Shown: positions 25,201-36,800 of the stretch, piece by piece
Numbering within the stretch: the stretch's first letter is position 1
How the letters are laid out: each line of letters opens with the position of its first letter
Source: Haemonchus contortus
Taxonomy: Eukaryota; Nematoda; Chromadorea; Rhabditida; Trichostrongylidae
Length of the DNA: 64,000 nucleotides
Direction of reading: 5' to 3'
Assembly: GCA_000469685.2 (NCBI GenBank)
Contig: LS997563.1
Span: 10,132,940 to 10,196,939, forward strand
The notes under the pieces: model-generated
Database searches by the model: none
Seen by the model: the letters and a program-made list of their open reading frames with translations, nothing else
Told to the model about the DNA's origin: nothing
Translations under genes and position numbers: made by a program

Positions 25201-26765
25201 GCTTTGTCTGCGATTTGTTTTGTATCGAAGCCTTTGTGTTCTGGATTGTTATTTTCATATCTGTTCAGGAGTATTTGGTTGCCTTGTTTACCTCAACATT
25301 GATTTGGATCCAATTTCGATGACAACATTGCTGATGGCTATTGGATTCTCGGTAGACTTCGTTGCTCACATAACATGGCACTACTACAAAGGAGATTTCC
25401 CGGTAAATTTTGCTCGGGTTTCCTGTAAGACAACTGTTAACAGCTGCTAGCAAACAACAGGACAAAGGCCAGGCTATCATCCTAATCGAGAATGGAGGGT
25501 AGGGACACTACATTTTAGTTTTCATTTCCAACGTTTACGTTAGCGCCTGGAGCAAAATAGAACGCCGTCCTTGCATTCCTGTAGTGCGGAGAAGCTATAC
25601 TGAAAATGGAATAGTGTAACCCCGTTCGAAAAGTTGGACCGGATGAGTAACTCATCAATGCGATGCCCTGGTGACTGGATAGCGCAGACATTTACCTTCT
25701 CTTGGAGGTGCTATCTATAAATCGAGCGGCGTCTGCGAAATTCGCTGTGGGATCGCAATACCGTAACGGAATCTCAACTAGGGCGCAATGCCTAAAGATC
25801 CAATTCAATATGGATAGTTTTTTCAAAGGAGCTCTTATAACAGACCTGCCTTTGGCTCAATCAGTCGAGTGAGGCGCCTCACCCAACACCTTCCCTTGTC
25901 TGCACATTCAAAGGATGGTGTTGGGCGTTGTGCTCTCTATTCCCTACATCCATTCCCCATCCTGGTGCCTTTCACTTCACTTTTAAATGTAGGCCATCTG
26001 CAACTATGCACATGAGGATACGGTATTGCGGTCCCACAGCGAATCCCGCTGACGCCGCTAAATTTATAGATAGCACCTCTCTTGAATGCAGAAAGAAGTT
26101 TATGTCTCATGTTCGAAATAAATTTACTTCTATGGGATGTTGCAGAGCAAGCGTGAACGTCTCCGCCATGCACTGGCGTCAATCGCTTGGCCCATGTTCC
26201 AATCTGGAATGTCTACGATGATCTCCATTGTTGTTCTTACAGCAGTTCATGCATATATGGTTAAGGTGTTTGTGAAGGTAACTAGTTTCTTCTTATGCTG
26301 CTAACTACTTTCTGTCTTTAAACCACGGTGAGTCCCCACCTACACCCTAGCATTCGTTGCGACCGCAGGTTAACTCTCTAAATCCATTATGGGTACCAGT
26401 CCCGACTTACAGTGAAGGTAATCCAGTCGAATTCAATTCTAGTGCGGGGCATACCTTGTCAATCTAAGTCTAGTAAATCTCACGTTTCACGGATTCGCAC
26501 ACTCACCGTTTGACTGGCCTGTCGGTTCGTCGGATCCATACAAAGCCCTATCGCGCAATTCTCTATACTCTTGAGAATAAATCGTTGAGCATTTCAGGTT
26601 GTCGTACTGGTCGTATTCCTTGGCATGTGTCATGGTCTGATCGTACTTCCAGTAGTTTTCGCTGCACTTCCATTCAAGAAAGCAAAAGTTTCACATGAAA
26701 AACCTCATCAGTTGACCATCATGGATGTGAAACCGCCATTAGGACGACAGTCCAATCAAGCGTAA
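10266..26765 (+). CDS. Patched-related (PTR) sterol-sensing-domain membrane protein, 20 exons
   Basis: The product resembles nematode PTR proteins, 12-span relatives of Patched and NPC1 in the RND superfamily; several act in cuticle moulting and lipid traffic. Exons: 10266-10366, 13700-13774, 17031-17156, 17209-17329, 17641-17780, 17849-17945, 18004-18100, 18888-19054, 19132-19241, 19298-19421, 21119-21268, 22319-22436, 22513-22661, 22870-23028, 23088-23188, 23245-23422, 23886-24021, 25269-25402, 26146-26277, 26598-26765. Phases agree throughout; 860 residues, the usual family size. Landmarks: [14 protein letters not shown] after TM1, [10 protein letters not shown] in the first lumenal loop, sterol-sensing domain at about 255-415 with [10 protein letters not shown] near 328, [13 protein letters not shown] after TM7, and [10 protein letters not shown] near 745, the second RND acidic site. 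The intron after 17945 begins GC rather than GT. The start was chosen because it is the in-frame ATG beside a 3' splice site. The specific PTR orthologue is undetermined. Confidence 0.9.
10636..10715. repeat. 80-nt imperfect hairpin in PTR intron 1
   Basis: The arms pair as CGATTCCCATTCAGA.. and ATGGCGTTTGAAT on the left with ATTCAAACGCCAT and GAATGGGATTCG on the right, around a loop of about 11 bases. It may be a tiny inverted-repeat transposon relic or a transcribed hairpin. Confidence 0.6.
10716..13699. other. PTR intron 1, remainder
   Basis: This is the rest of the 3.3-kb first intron. No gene, RNA or dated repeat was recognised in it; its ORFs are short and lack recognisable motifs. Confidence 0.5.
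13775..14877. other. PTR intron 2, upstream part
   Basis: No supported feature. A 105-codon frame at 14209-14526 is hydrophobic at its N-terminus but matches nothing recognised and has no good splice context. Confidence 0.4.
14878..14965. repeat. 88-nt near-perfect hairpin in PTR intron 2
   Basis: Arms of 43 and 41 bases (14878-14920 and 14925-14965) pair with only a handful of mismatches and one 2-base bulge around a 4-base loop, TTCT. The loop-side arm ends are CCCCCACAAGC and GCTTGTGTGGGAG. The size is in the range of a microRNA precursor or a very small palindromic transposon. No other copy was noticed in the window. Confidence 0.7.
14966..17030. other. PTR intron 2, downstream part
   Basis: No gene or repeat could be supported. 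Sequence near 15590-15730 has fragments that loosely recall decayed retrotransposon sequence, but not enough to call. Confidence 0.4.
19422..20447. other. PTR intron 10, upstream part
   Basis: No gene is recognised. A segment near 19855-19900 (GGTTGCCGCGCTCGCTGCA) resembles one near 21895-21925 in the next intron, suggesting another unclassified dispersed repeat. Confidence 0.4.
20448..20962. repeat. Diverged MITE-like element, possible family A end-sharing copy
   Basis: The left end reads GAGGCACAGTTCGCGAT and the right end ATCGTGAACTGTGTCTTT, near-inverse and like the ends of the elements at 2828 and 40720. The length of about 515 bp is the same, but the interior is not obviously related. 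It lies in the PTR intron between 19421 and 21119. Confidence 0.5.
21269..22318. other. PTR intron 11
   Basis: No gene is seen. Short GC-rich segments near 21375-21400 (GATGGCGGCGGGAGACGGGC) and 21640-21660 (GATGGCGGCGGGGCAC) repeat each other in the same orientation and may be parts of a dispersed repeat. Confidence 0.4.
24022..25268. other. PTR intron 17
   Basis: No gene is recognised. The stretch 24600-24720 is GC-rich, unlike the AT-rich flanks, and may belong to an inserted element whose ends were not found. Confidence 0.4.
25704..26080. repeat. Inverted-repeat element in PTR intron 18 (377 bp)
   Basis: The segment 25704-25765 (GGAGGTGCTATCTATAAAT onward) returns inverted at 26019-26080 (to TTTATAGATAGCACCTC), with roughly 85-90 percent pairing by eye. 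The centre holds about 250 unrelated bases. This is the layout of a non-autonomous inverted-repeat transposon. Confidence 0.65.
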
Positions 26766-29700
26766 CACTGTATATGATTGTTAATGTATGATATTCATAA
26801 TTTATTGAGGCATTACACTGTGAATTTCTCTTCATTCCGTTATTCATTCAGTGTTTCGCTAGAGGTCTCACGAGGTTTCATGTAAATTTGTCATATTTAT
26901 AGAGTTTCTTATTCTCCCAATTTCCAGTTCTTTTCACGGGTCAAACCCTTCGCTGTGCTATTGAATTTTTCTTATAATTTTCTTTGTGTTGAACTCTTTG
27001 ATAGGTGGTCCAATCCCGTCAATATGCTAACTGTGGTGCTCATGAGTTACGCCTCTATAAAAGAATGCATAAATTTGGAATTCATAGACTATTTTCTGCT
27101 TTCTCAAAGGTGATGTCTGGTCTTTCTATACATATATTGTATTATATTTATACAATACTGTTAAAATTCTACGTTTTCTTTTGAAAAAAATTCAACACTT
27201 ACAGTAGCTGTTACTCCGTTCAAAAATGCAGGCTCACGTTTTCCAACAAGAACTCTTCTTTCCATGGATGGCATTTATTTTTTTTTTAAAACAGCCTTTC
27301 ATGTTGAGCCACCGGGACTCTAGTAGCAAGCGATCGCTTCCCACTTCCCTTCCCGTCGGCGTCGATGCACTTTCCACCTTTCTGATGATGATTTCTTCAG
27401 GTTGAAATTAATTCGATTAGCAGTTCCGGTCTTTTTTGAACCTATCCTCAGTATCTACTTATCAGCGTAATTTTCATTAGCACCAGTGGGGTTCAACCTA
27501 GTGGATTCAACTTGCTTCTCATCCGATATATAGTAAGTATAGGTTTTTAATGACGATAGTTCCTTTCACTGGGAAAACGGAGATTACACTGGGCACATTG
27601 AAAACCGGTGCCCGAAATGGCAACTAAGGGCATATGGTTGTCAAGTAATTCCCATGTGCCACAGATCTTCCTCTTCTTCGGCACAGGTCAGCTGTGAGAT
27701 GGTTTGGTAAGCCACCGCACTGACTTTAACAGCCAGCTGGTCATTACCTTAACTCATCTGCGACAATGTTCTAAAGCTGATGTCGAACACCTCATGGCGT
27801 AATTAGTTGCCTTCCAACGTTTTGTCGGTTACCCAATCATGATCATTTCCTGGGCACGAGAAAAAAAACTCTCCTTCACAACACAACTCATGTTTCAACG
27901 TTGGAGAGATCGGTGTTCAAGAAAATGAAGCAAGTGAGGTATGTCCACTTTTTCGAAGTAAAGCATCAGCTCGAGTTTGAAGCATTAAGTGCACACTACG
28001 ACCTAGAGAGAAAAAGAGAATGAATTACCGCTGAGAGGACTCGTGACAGTAATGAGGCCGGTCACAATCAGAAGGGCAAAAAGAAGATATACGTGAAAAG
28101 TTTTTAAATTGGAGGCAAAAAATGATGAGCTGCTGGACACTTCTTCGAGGGCCTTACGACAAGGGAAACAGAAAAATCTGAAGTGCTTTGGAGTTTCGCT
28201 AACGACATGTGGCGCCGTTCGTGTACGCCTAAATTCAATGGATCGGATTCTCCTACGTTCCCGGTCGGATTCCTCTATGTTCCAAAGTAAGTGTGGCAAT
28301 TTACCGCGAGTATTAGCACGAAACCTATCGCTTTAGAGAAAGCAAGCTTTTCATTTTTCCACGGTATATTTATTGACAGTAGCCCCTTCTGAATGGATAA
28401 AACATTAATTCGAACATCAGCTTAATCTTGTTTATAGGCTTAGCTGCCATTTAAGTATAACTACGGTTTTGAGTGGGGTTGTATGTGAGATAAGCTATAG
28501 AAAGAACTTTTGACGCTTTTCTAAGTTTTTCTTGTTTTTTTTTTCTCGATATACTTATGTAAGAAATTGCAGAATATGTATAAGCAGATTCAACATAGGA
28601 ATGGAGGCTCCTGTCAGTGAGGAGCAGAATGTTCACTTTATCGATAAGTGCATAAGGTGTGTGCCATTGAGTGTTTATTTTTTATAGGGCAACAAATGAA
28701 CGGAGATAGATGAAACAGGAAGGTGATAACGCCCCACGTACCAGGGCGGCGAACAAACAGTGCTGACTGCTGTGAGGGATGGTACCAAGAATTGCGATCG
28801 TGTGCTGGTTATAAGTGGAAAATGAAAAGCAGGGTGCGTAGAACAACTACGTTAGAATTTTATGAACCGTCGTTAAGTGCAAAGATTGTTCCGAAATATT
28901 CTGTTCAAGAAATGACGGTCACCCCTGCAAACGTGCAACCGTAGTACTTGTGTCTGCAGGGGCAATTCAAGACTGTGTGTCTGGACCTTACACCCAAATT
29001 GAGTACCTCTGACCTTTTAGGAATGAGTGGCTTTGTGATTGTGATTGTCGTCTACTCAGATGACCATTCTCTTTTAATAGTAAGAGATCGATCGTCTCTG
29101 AATCCCTCCCCTCTCCCTTTCCTCGCTCCCTTTCCCTAATAGTCTTACTGTTCAAGCATCAGTTTAAAAAAACGGTATGACAGGAAGTGCTCTTTTTATT
29201 GATATGTTATCAAAAACACTGAAAGAAGAAATGTGATGGATAGCAATTTGTCGCTGTCTTGAATTTCCTCCAAAAAGCGTGACGGAAATTAATTTCGTAG
29301 ACGGCAATGCAAAAGTGGAACGAAAATTAATGAGAGCTGCCACTCTCGGCAGTTACTTTTGAACGATTTGGTAAAAATCAAACAAATTTATTGAAGCCGA
29401 ACTTCAGATCACCATGGAAGCAGCCGCGTGAATCTGTCCCTGATTCAACAACATGGAGCCGATACCGCGGTTCCGGAACGAGATCGAGCGCTTGATCGTT
29501 GGGGGTAAGTTTACTATATATTTTCGAATTATAGAATTGCCCTATTAAAATTTGTGAAGTGTTTTTATTGTACCTTTATATATTGTTCTTGTGAATGTCT
29601 CCTGTTTTTGTTTTGTTGGTTTGATTTCAGTTGTTGTGAGCTTTCCCAACGTCGAACCCATTTTGAAGGTAGGGGACATCCTGAGTGTGCTACAAGTACG

Positions 29701-30128
29701 GGAAAATATTTCCTATGTTTAAGTTTTACACTGCTGCATGGGGCTTGGCAGTTCAACATTTGGCGTTGAGGGAGGAAGTGCTGGGGCTCGCGACCTAACT
29801 CTCAATAGCTTCTGAATTTCGGTGTGTACAACGTATTTTGGTTGATGAATTTTTTTCCGACAAGCAAAGCTATGATGAGCTCTTTTATAGGCCTATTTTT
29901 CTCACACGATTGTTTATTTCATTCCAATTGAGTCTTCAGACTCCTATGGCACTGTAGAAGACTTGGACTTGTAGACTAAAGCTTCGTTACTCATCTTGCC
30001 TTAAGCAATATCTCTGGTTCTGGTGTCGTAAGATGTTAAGATAAGATCGATACATAAGTGGGGGAATTTTTTGAGTTCCTTTCGTTATCTGTTAGTTCTA
30101 TCTAAAAAAACTCTGAAAAAAACACTTG
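26766..30128. other. Intergenic, no recognised gene
   Basis: Downstream of PTR no supported gene was found. A minus-strand frame of 98 codons at 28003-28299 ends in one hydrophobic segment and is the only one with any protein-like character. Near 29455 a short frame beginning MEPIPRFRNEI runs into a good donor (GGTAAGTTT), but no following exon was found. Confidence 0.45.
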
Positions 30129-31026
30129 TTAAAAAAACACTGGTACGACGTTCCAAGTACAAATTCCTTTGTCAATAATGGGCTGAGTGCAGTCATTTTG
30201 AAGCTGTGGACAAAGTAACGGTTGAACATTCCCGTGCAAAAGAGTGTAGTAATCGTAAGGAAGCAAATAAATGGAAGAATATTTGTATGAAGCATGTACT
30301 TTTTTACCATCGACTGGCATATAAGGTTTAGTCGGCCCTCCGCAGTTTGCAGGATTAGGTTGGATGGTTTTCACTGTTCTTCGTTTCTTAACTTTGAAGG
30401 TATTATTACGTTTGAAAACGTGCCACGCATTCAGCCTTTGTTCATTGTTGTGGTAGCGGTTCGATGCAAATTTGACTTGAACTGAGGCTTCCTCCCAAGT
30501 CAGCCAATGATCAGGGTGGGACTTATGTTGGTGCTCTTCAGGAGGGTCTATACCAATCAAGCAATACCCGAAGAATGGCCGGCGAGAATTGCAGTGAATT
30601 TCATCTTCCAATTGTACCAACGGTTGTTCCGCCGCATCCATTGTCCATCTTTGCTCCACTGTTCTCGACCATTTATGTTTACTACACTATGATCTGCGGT
30701 TTGCCCGGAACTACACTATGACTTGCCGGGAAAGCTAAGCTCTGATCGACTTCCACACCATGTGTGCAGAAATCTGTGCGCGCGTCTTGATTTATATTAC
30801 TAAAGTACAGGCTTAGACAGAGGGAACAAATAACCATTTTCGAAGCTGTCATGGGCACGTATTTCCGTTCATCTCTTATCAGTACCAGGTCAAACACTCT
30901 GCCTTCCCATAGCAGTCGATGGAACGACTTAGCGAGGACCAGTGACTCGCCAATTACTCTTTTAATCTTCAAAAATCTTCCTTTTCGCCTAAGCAATGTA
31001 GTTTTTTCAGTCAATAGCGGTGCCAA
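30129..31026 (-). other. Unidentified coding-like region (possible small gene)
   Basis: Two adjacent minus-strand frames look protein-like. The first starts at an ATG at 31026 (MLAPLLTEKTTLL, then RRKGRFLKIKRVIGES) and stays open to 30682. The second is open from 30659 to 30129 and is the longest frame in the window that is neither transposon nor septin-region sequence (176 codons, including HPDHWLTWEEASVQVKF). A 3' splice-like CAACAG lies just before the first ATG. No family was recognised, and the junction between the two frames was not resolved. It may be a real two-exon gene, a decayed element or chance. Confidence 0.35.
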
Positions 31027-31090
31027 CATTGTCACACTGTTGAGTGAGGTGAGGCGGGTCGAGAGAGTAGTGCGTGCTGTAGGTCAGTGA

Positions 31091-33825
31091 CAGGCGAAGG
31101 CAACCTAACAGGCGGTCGTCAACATCGATCGTCTTTCAATTTCCGTCGCCGCTTGTGTCTCTCATTGTAGAAATCATTTAAGCGATTCTTCTTTGACCGT
31201 TAGTCTCTCTCAATTGTTTCACTCTTTGTAGAAATAGTCGTCTGCCTTTTTTTTGTACTCTTCAAAACATCATGTCTTACCAGTAATGCCGAGCTCTACA
31301 GGAAACTACTGGAATAGGCTTTCTGACAAAATCAACCCAAACAGTCGTAAATTGCTAATGAACAAGCGGATGATGGATCGTCAGAATTTTTGAGAGAAAC
31401 GATGCCACTGGCAGTTGTTTTGTCGACTGATTATTGATTGATGGACCCTTCTAATCGGATGGGACGTAAACAGGGGCCGCAACCGTTGTGAAGGTCGTCG
31501 TATTTGCTTGAACTTTCGTGTTTCTCAACAGCTGCCTGAGGCTGAGCGTTGTCGTGGTTTTGCTCTCAGTCGAATAACTTTAAGACTGGAAAAGTTGCGT
31601 TTTTAGTTCCTTCGCCTAGAATTTGGCTATCAATAGCCTAAGGCTGTCAGACATACCTCGCTTGAAATGTTCTTAGCCATATGCAAAAAATCCCCTGTTA
31701 AGAGGGCGACGTGGTCAACGTGTCTCAGTGAAAGTGATGACCGTATTCCCCTCCACTTCGCCCGTCCTACAGTATTCCTTTGGTTCTACCCTGGCGACAC
31801 CGCCTCCCCTTCAGTCTTTCTTGAGGGATGCCAGTCACCCTATCGAAGGACTGTTATCATTTGCTTTTCAATAACGTTAACAAAAAGTAACTTATCAATA
31901 CATATGTGACGGGACCGCCACTTTCTGTACTTTTATAAAACTATTGGTGTGCGCTTCCAATTTCACTTGTAGGTACATTTTGCAATAGTTTGGGCAATCG
32001 TTATAATTGTGGGAACTGAAAATGAATGTGTAGGGGACATGGTCCGCTGAAAAGCATAAGGGATCACAGGAAACCTATGAATTAGATCCTTTCCATTTGA
32101 TTTTAGTGCAGTGGCCGGGGAAGTTAAGTATATTCCTAGGTTCGGAATGGGCTCTTACCTGTTGAAATCACACCACTCAATGATGTTTTCCATCATTGCG
32201 GACTTGCCCTTACGCTTCCACTTTTCAGTGCCACAACATCTACCCAGACTACTGCAGAATGTGTCTACAAGTTATAGATTTGAATGTTGGAGTTCACTAA
32301 TCGACTCAGTGTGCAGCCACTTGTTTTTCTTTATTACCATTATGTTCTTTTAAGGTATCGTTATCGTATCATATCCTTGCCGCATGCCTCCTCTCCCGTT
32401 GCTCGGGGAGTAGTAGTGGGAGGGGTTGCCTGGATTCTTGCCACAACCATGACTAGTTCACATTTCTTTTCTTGTCAAGGCTTCCGTGCACCTTTCCAGA
32501 TTAACAGCCTAGACTCGACTATCACGGAATAACTTTCTAAGGGAAAGATCTTTTCATTGCTGATGCCAAGGTTTGAGACCGTAATTAGGCCCCATTGCGC
32601 TAGACATACAGTCTGGTATCTAAAATCCGCATTCAATTGAACGTGTCAAAGATCAAACAGTAATGTGTGGAGATACATTATACCGTTGAATGTTCCGCAA
32701 AATCAAGTGGGTGCTTGTCCGCCATTCAGTTTTTCTCCTACACCTCGAATCAACTGTGATCAAAGATTTCCTTTGCTCTCATCATAAGTGATAGATCGCG
32801 TAGAGCTTCACTTTTTTCAATTCTCGCTTGGATTATGCTCATCGAAGGCTTTGATTTTAATTTATTCGGCTGATATTGATTATAATGCTTTGTGGAGTGG
32901 TTTCCTAAGTCGCGGTATATCTAAAAGTAAGACGACAAGGTGTATTCTCGAAAACGTTTTTCTTTGTGTGACACCATCTTACTTGCTTCCAGTCTTTCTA
33001 GAACATTCTATAAGAAGACCGAAGTTCTACACGTATATCATAAATCATAGAAATATGGGTTCATAGATTGGGGATCATGCCCCTCTCAGAGCTAGCTCTT
33101 TCTTCAGACCTCCATGGGGACATACCAGCACTGATTCAAATTACTGTTTAATTCCACCCCCTGAACTCGGCCTTATGTTTCTCTGAACCTTTGCTACCGT
33201 ATTGTAGATTGCAAGTTTTTTTGTCATGCCCTTGCCCGCCCACCTCTCGCTCTGTATTTTTAACTTCGGAGGAGAGAAGATGTTGGGGGTAGGAGGAGAA
33301 AGGCGCCTAAGCATAGGAACCGGGATTGCTTACCAACGCAAGATAGGAGCCGATCTGGGCGAGTCTTGGAATCATGGAATGCTGGGATCTGCTCCACGCA
33401 TAAGAACTGTCTACTACTAGCTAGCCTAGGTGACTCCGCCCTTTCAGGGTCCATTTCACATTTTCCTCGATTCGTAGATCGATCCGTGTACACAACGGCT
33501 TCTACGATCTCAAGTTTTGGTTACTTTATGATTTTCCATTTTGTTTGCCTTTGTCAGTTTAACCACGATAGGATGCAACACCCAGTCTGTTCCCATTTAT
33601 CGTCTACTTAAATCCTGTGGGTGAATGTTTGGGTTGTTGAGTTTTGGCCGAAATGTACCCACCTTCCTTGGTTACTTGTACCAACCAATAAGTTCATGTT
33701 GAAAGTATTAGTTTACTGTTATTTTCACGTTACGTGTTACCTGGTTACGTCTTATCAGTTATATCACGAGTGTTATGAAGCGGTCTCATTTGTTCCGATG
33801 AAAATCGAAGAGTTCATTGTGTTCA
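31091..33825. other. Intergenic upstream of propionyl-CoA carboxylase
   Basis: No gene, RNA or repeat could be supported in this stretch; open frames are short and composition-driven. Confidence 0.45.
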
Positions 33826-33826
33826 G
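33825..33826 (+). promoter_or_regulatory. Probable spliced-leader acceptor of the carboxylase gene
   Basis: ATTGTGTTCAG ends at 33826, 12 bases before the ATG at 33839, with no coding exon upstream. This fits trans-splicing with a very short 5' leader. Inferred from pattern. Confidence 0.55.
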
Positions 33827-33838
33827 GGCTAACTAACT

Positions 33839-36800
33839 ATGAGGCTGCTGTCGGCTCTTCCCTACCGTCTTGCATCGTCCGTCCACCTCTACGGATCGTC
33901 TCATTCCGCTGGTGCTCGGTTACTTTGCACAGCACCAAGAGTTCTTAGGGAAACGACAGGGTGAGATCATTGTCTGTGCTGTAGCGGGTAGAAGTAGCGT
34001 AGAATAAAAACTCCCACTGTTTTCAGTGGAAGTGTACGCTTTTTCAGCGCAGTTGATGAACGTGAAAGTAAGGAAATCTACACTACCTGTTCAATTGATC
34101 CCGACGAGCCGAAATTTGAGAAAATTCTCATTGCTAACAGAGGTTTGTTGATAATAGAAATAGCTATGTCGTACAAATCTCGAGTTATTTCACTTTTCCT
34201 CAAATTTAAAAACCTTGCAGAACGTTTGTAAAAAACTTTTTTACATTGCAAGTAAAAAGCCAAAATATTGTTAACGAAAAGATCCAGCAAGTCATTGGAT
34301 CAATGATAAAGTAGATAAAATGGAAGTACTGATGCACCCTTCCTTTTCGACAAAACGGCCCTTTAGTGTGATATAGCGCTTGGAAACCAGTTTTTTTTTT
34401 TCAAAATATGTTTATGTAAAGCTAGGCAAGCCAACGCGGGGTTAAATTTGGGACCGTTGAAAAAGTGCGTGGCACGAAGTCTGGTGCGAGCTCTTAGTAC
34501 TTACAGTGACCTTACTGTGAATTAAAATGCATTGGCTGCAGAATCTGACGGCCGACATATTTCCTATGACGGCATAATTCTATTTAGATACCCAAATCTT
34601 CACCGGTCACTGATACGATGCCTAAAAAGTGATTTTGAGCAAGGATGTCGGTGGAGAAGTTAGCGACATGAGCCCTGGTTTGGGTCAGGACCCATAGCCG
34701 GATTACTGTGGAAACCTTGTGCCCGTACTGAATTCCCTTTTTATGTGATGCCTGTTACCTTTCTCCCCAATTCCCTGGATCTTTGTTTTTCCTTCCCTTT
34801 TAGTCTTCGAATCGATACGTATTTAGAGTCTGGGCGATTTTCTGATTTCGCAGACTATGCACGCTGTCTGACGCGTTGACGTAAGGGGGACGGAACATTC
34901 ACCCAGAATATGATGGACGCGGCAAATGGCGCAGCGAGATTCGTGGCGTTTAGGACGACTTTGGCATCTACCATTGGGGCGCAAACTTAAAGTAGAGTAC
35001 ATCAGTATGGTCACATGATCGTAATAATAGAATTTACTTCAAATTTGGGTCCCAAAGATAACCGCTAAAATCGTTTAAATCGCCACGAATTTCGCCGCGC
35101 GACTTGCCGCGTCCATCCAGTTCTGGGTGAACCCTTGACGTAAGGGTATGGGTACATACGTGCGTCCGAGGATGCGCGCGGCAAATTGCGCGGCGAATTT
35201 CGTAACGATTTGAATGACTTTGAGAACCTATCATTGGGGCCCAAATTCGAAGTAGAGTAGACTAGAAGAATCATATGACCCTTCTAAACTACTCTACTCC
35301 GAGTTTGTGCCCCGAAAATTGGCGCCAGAGTCGTACAAATCGTCACGAACTTCGCCGCACAAGTTGCCGCGTGCGTTCTCGGACGCTCGTAAGTTCCGCC
35401 CCCCTTGACGTAACGCAGACGTCGGGAAGCGTGCAAAAGGGCCAAAAGCGACAAGAAAAAGCCGAGTGGGATTCTCGCTGTTCACATCGTAGCTCTCGCA
35501 TCGTTCAATGATCCGTTCTCCAGCTCTGGGTGCAAAAAGTTTGGTTTTGCAATTAGTCTGATGATTTCTCTCGACATTCGATGCCTAACACAACAATCGA
35601 ACCCTATGGAATGTTAGAAAAGTAAAGATAACAATGTACCGCAAATATAAAGGCGCCCTCTAATCACTGATGTTGAACATGACCTTTTGTTTGTTCTAGA
35701 ACGCTCACGGTTTGAAAAAAAGAGCAGACGCGCTCGCGTAAAGGTGTCTGCGATTCTCCTGTCTATTCGCAGACTCTCAGTGACTACTGTAACATCAAAA
35801 CTGATTTAATTATCTTCCTAATTCTCTGTAAGGCTCACCATGAGGCTGAGACTGCAGAACTGGTTTCATTCACTTCTCATCTGGGTGGGATGTTATCATT
35901 TCACCCATCTCAAGAAACAAGGCAAATTTCGCCCTTAGGTGGATTTCGGGGTACAGTAGCCACCCAGCGTAAGATTGTAAAAGCCCTGGCCATCAAGGGG
36001 TAGTACCTGGAATCGAAGAAGGTGACCTGTAGGGGGAGCGCGTGCGGAAGGAGGGTCGGAAAATACGCCTTCAGAACATGCGTTCATACACTCACTTTTC
36101 CTTTTCAAGAGACGCTTCCCCTCTATTTTGCTAGAGCGGTCACCCCAGGAAAAAGCTGAATTTCGTGCTAAAATCTCGTGTCCGGGTGAGAGTTTCCAGC
36201 CAAAATGTACTTGTGGAATTCCGAGGGTTTATTTCGGAAGTCTCGGTGGTCGAAGACGCGCGCGGCAAATCCTAGTTAGTTGTCGCGTTGAAAGACTTTG
36301 GTTCGTTTTGTTGGCTAGTTGTGTCTCGCGCCTTTCGGAGCTACCGTCAGTCATCCGTTGTCTCGGTGTTCTTTAGTGTTCAAGAGTCCGCTCGTTGAAT
36401 CTTGTGGGTCAGTGACTACAGAAATCTTTCCATCTTTCCGGATTTCCACTGCTTCATGGTGTATCAAACATCGCCCTTTGCTTCCTTGGTTCAGTCCGAC
36501 CTCCGTTTCTTTACTGGAGCACATGCTGAGCAATCGCTGTCCACATCGATTGCTGAATTGAGCAGCCGGCTTGAGGCGAAGAATGACTGAGTGTGGTATC
36601 TTCTCTCCGAAAATGGAGTCGCGTCACCGCACCCGATCGCGCACCATTAAGGTTAAGGTTTGAACTCTCTTTGGAAGGATACTGTAGCTGCCGCGTGACC
36701 ACTACATACCTCTTGCGGTGGTAATCCGGGGAGAACTTCCGCACCCACCCAGAAAGACTCGTTAACCAGGTGCAGGATCAATTTGTTGCGGAAGACATTG

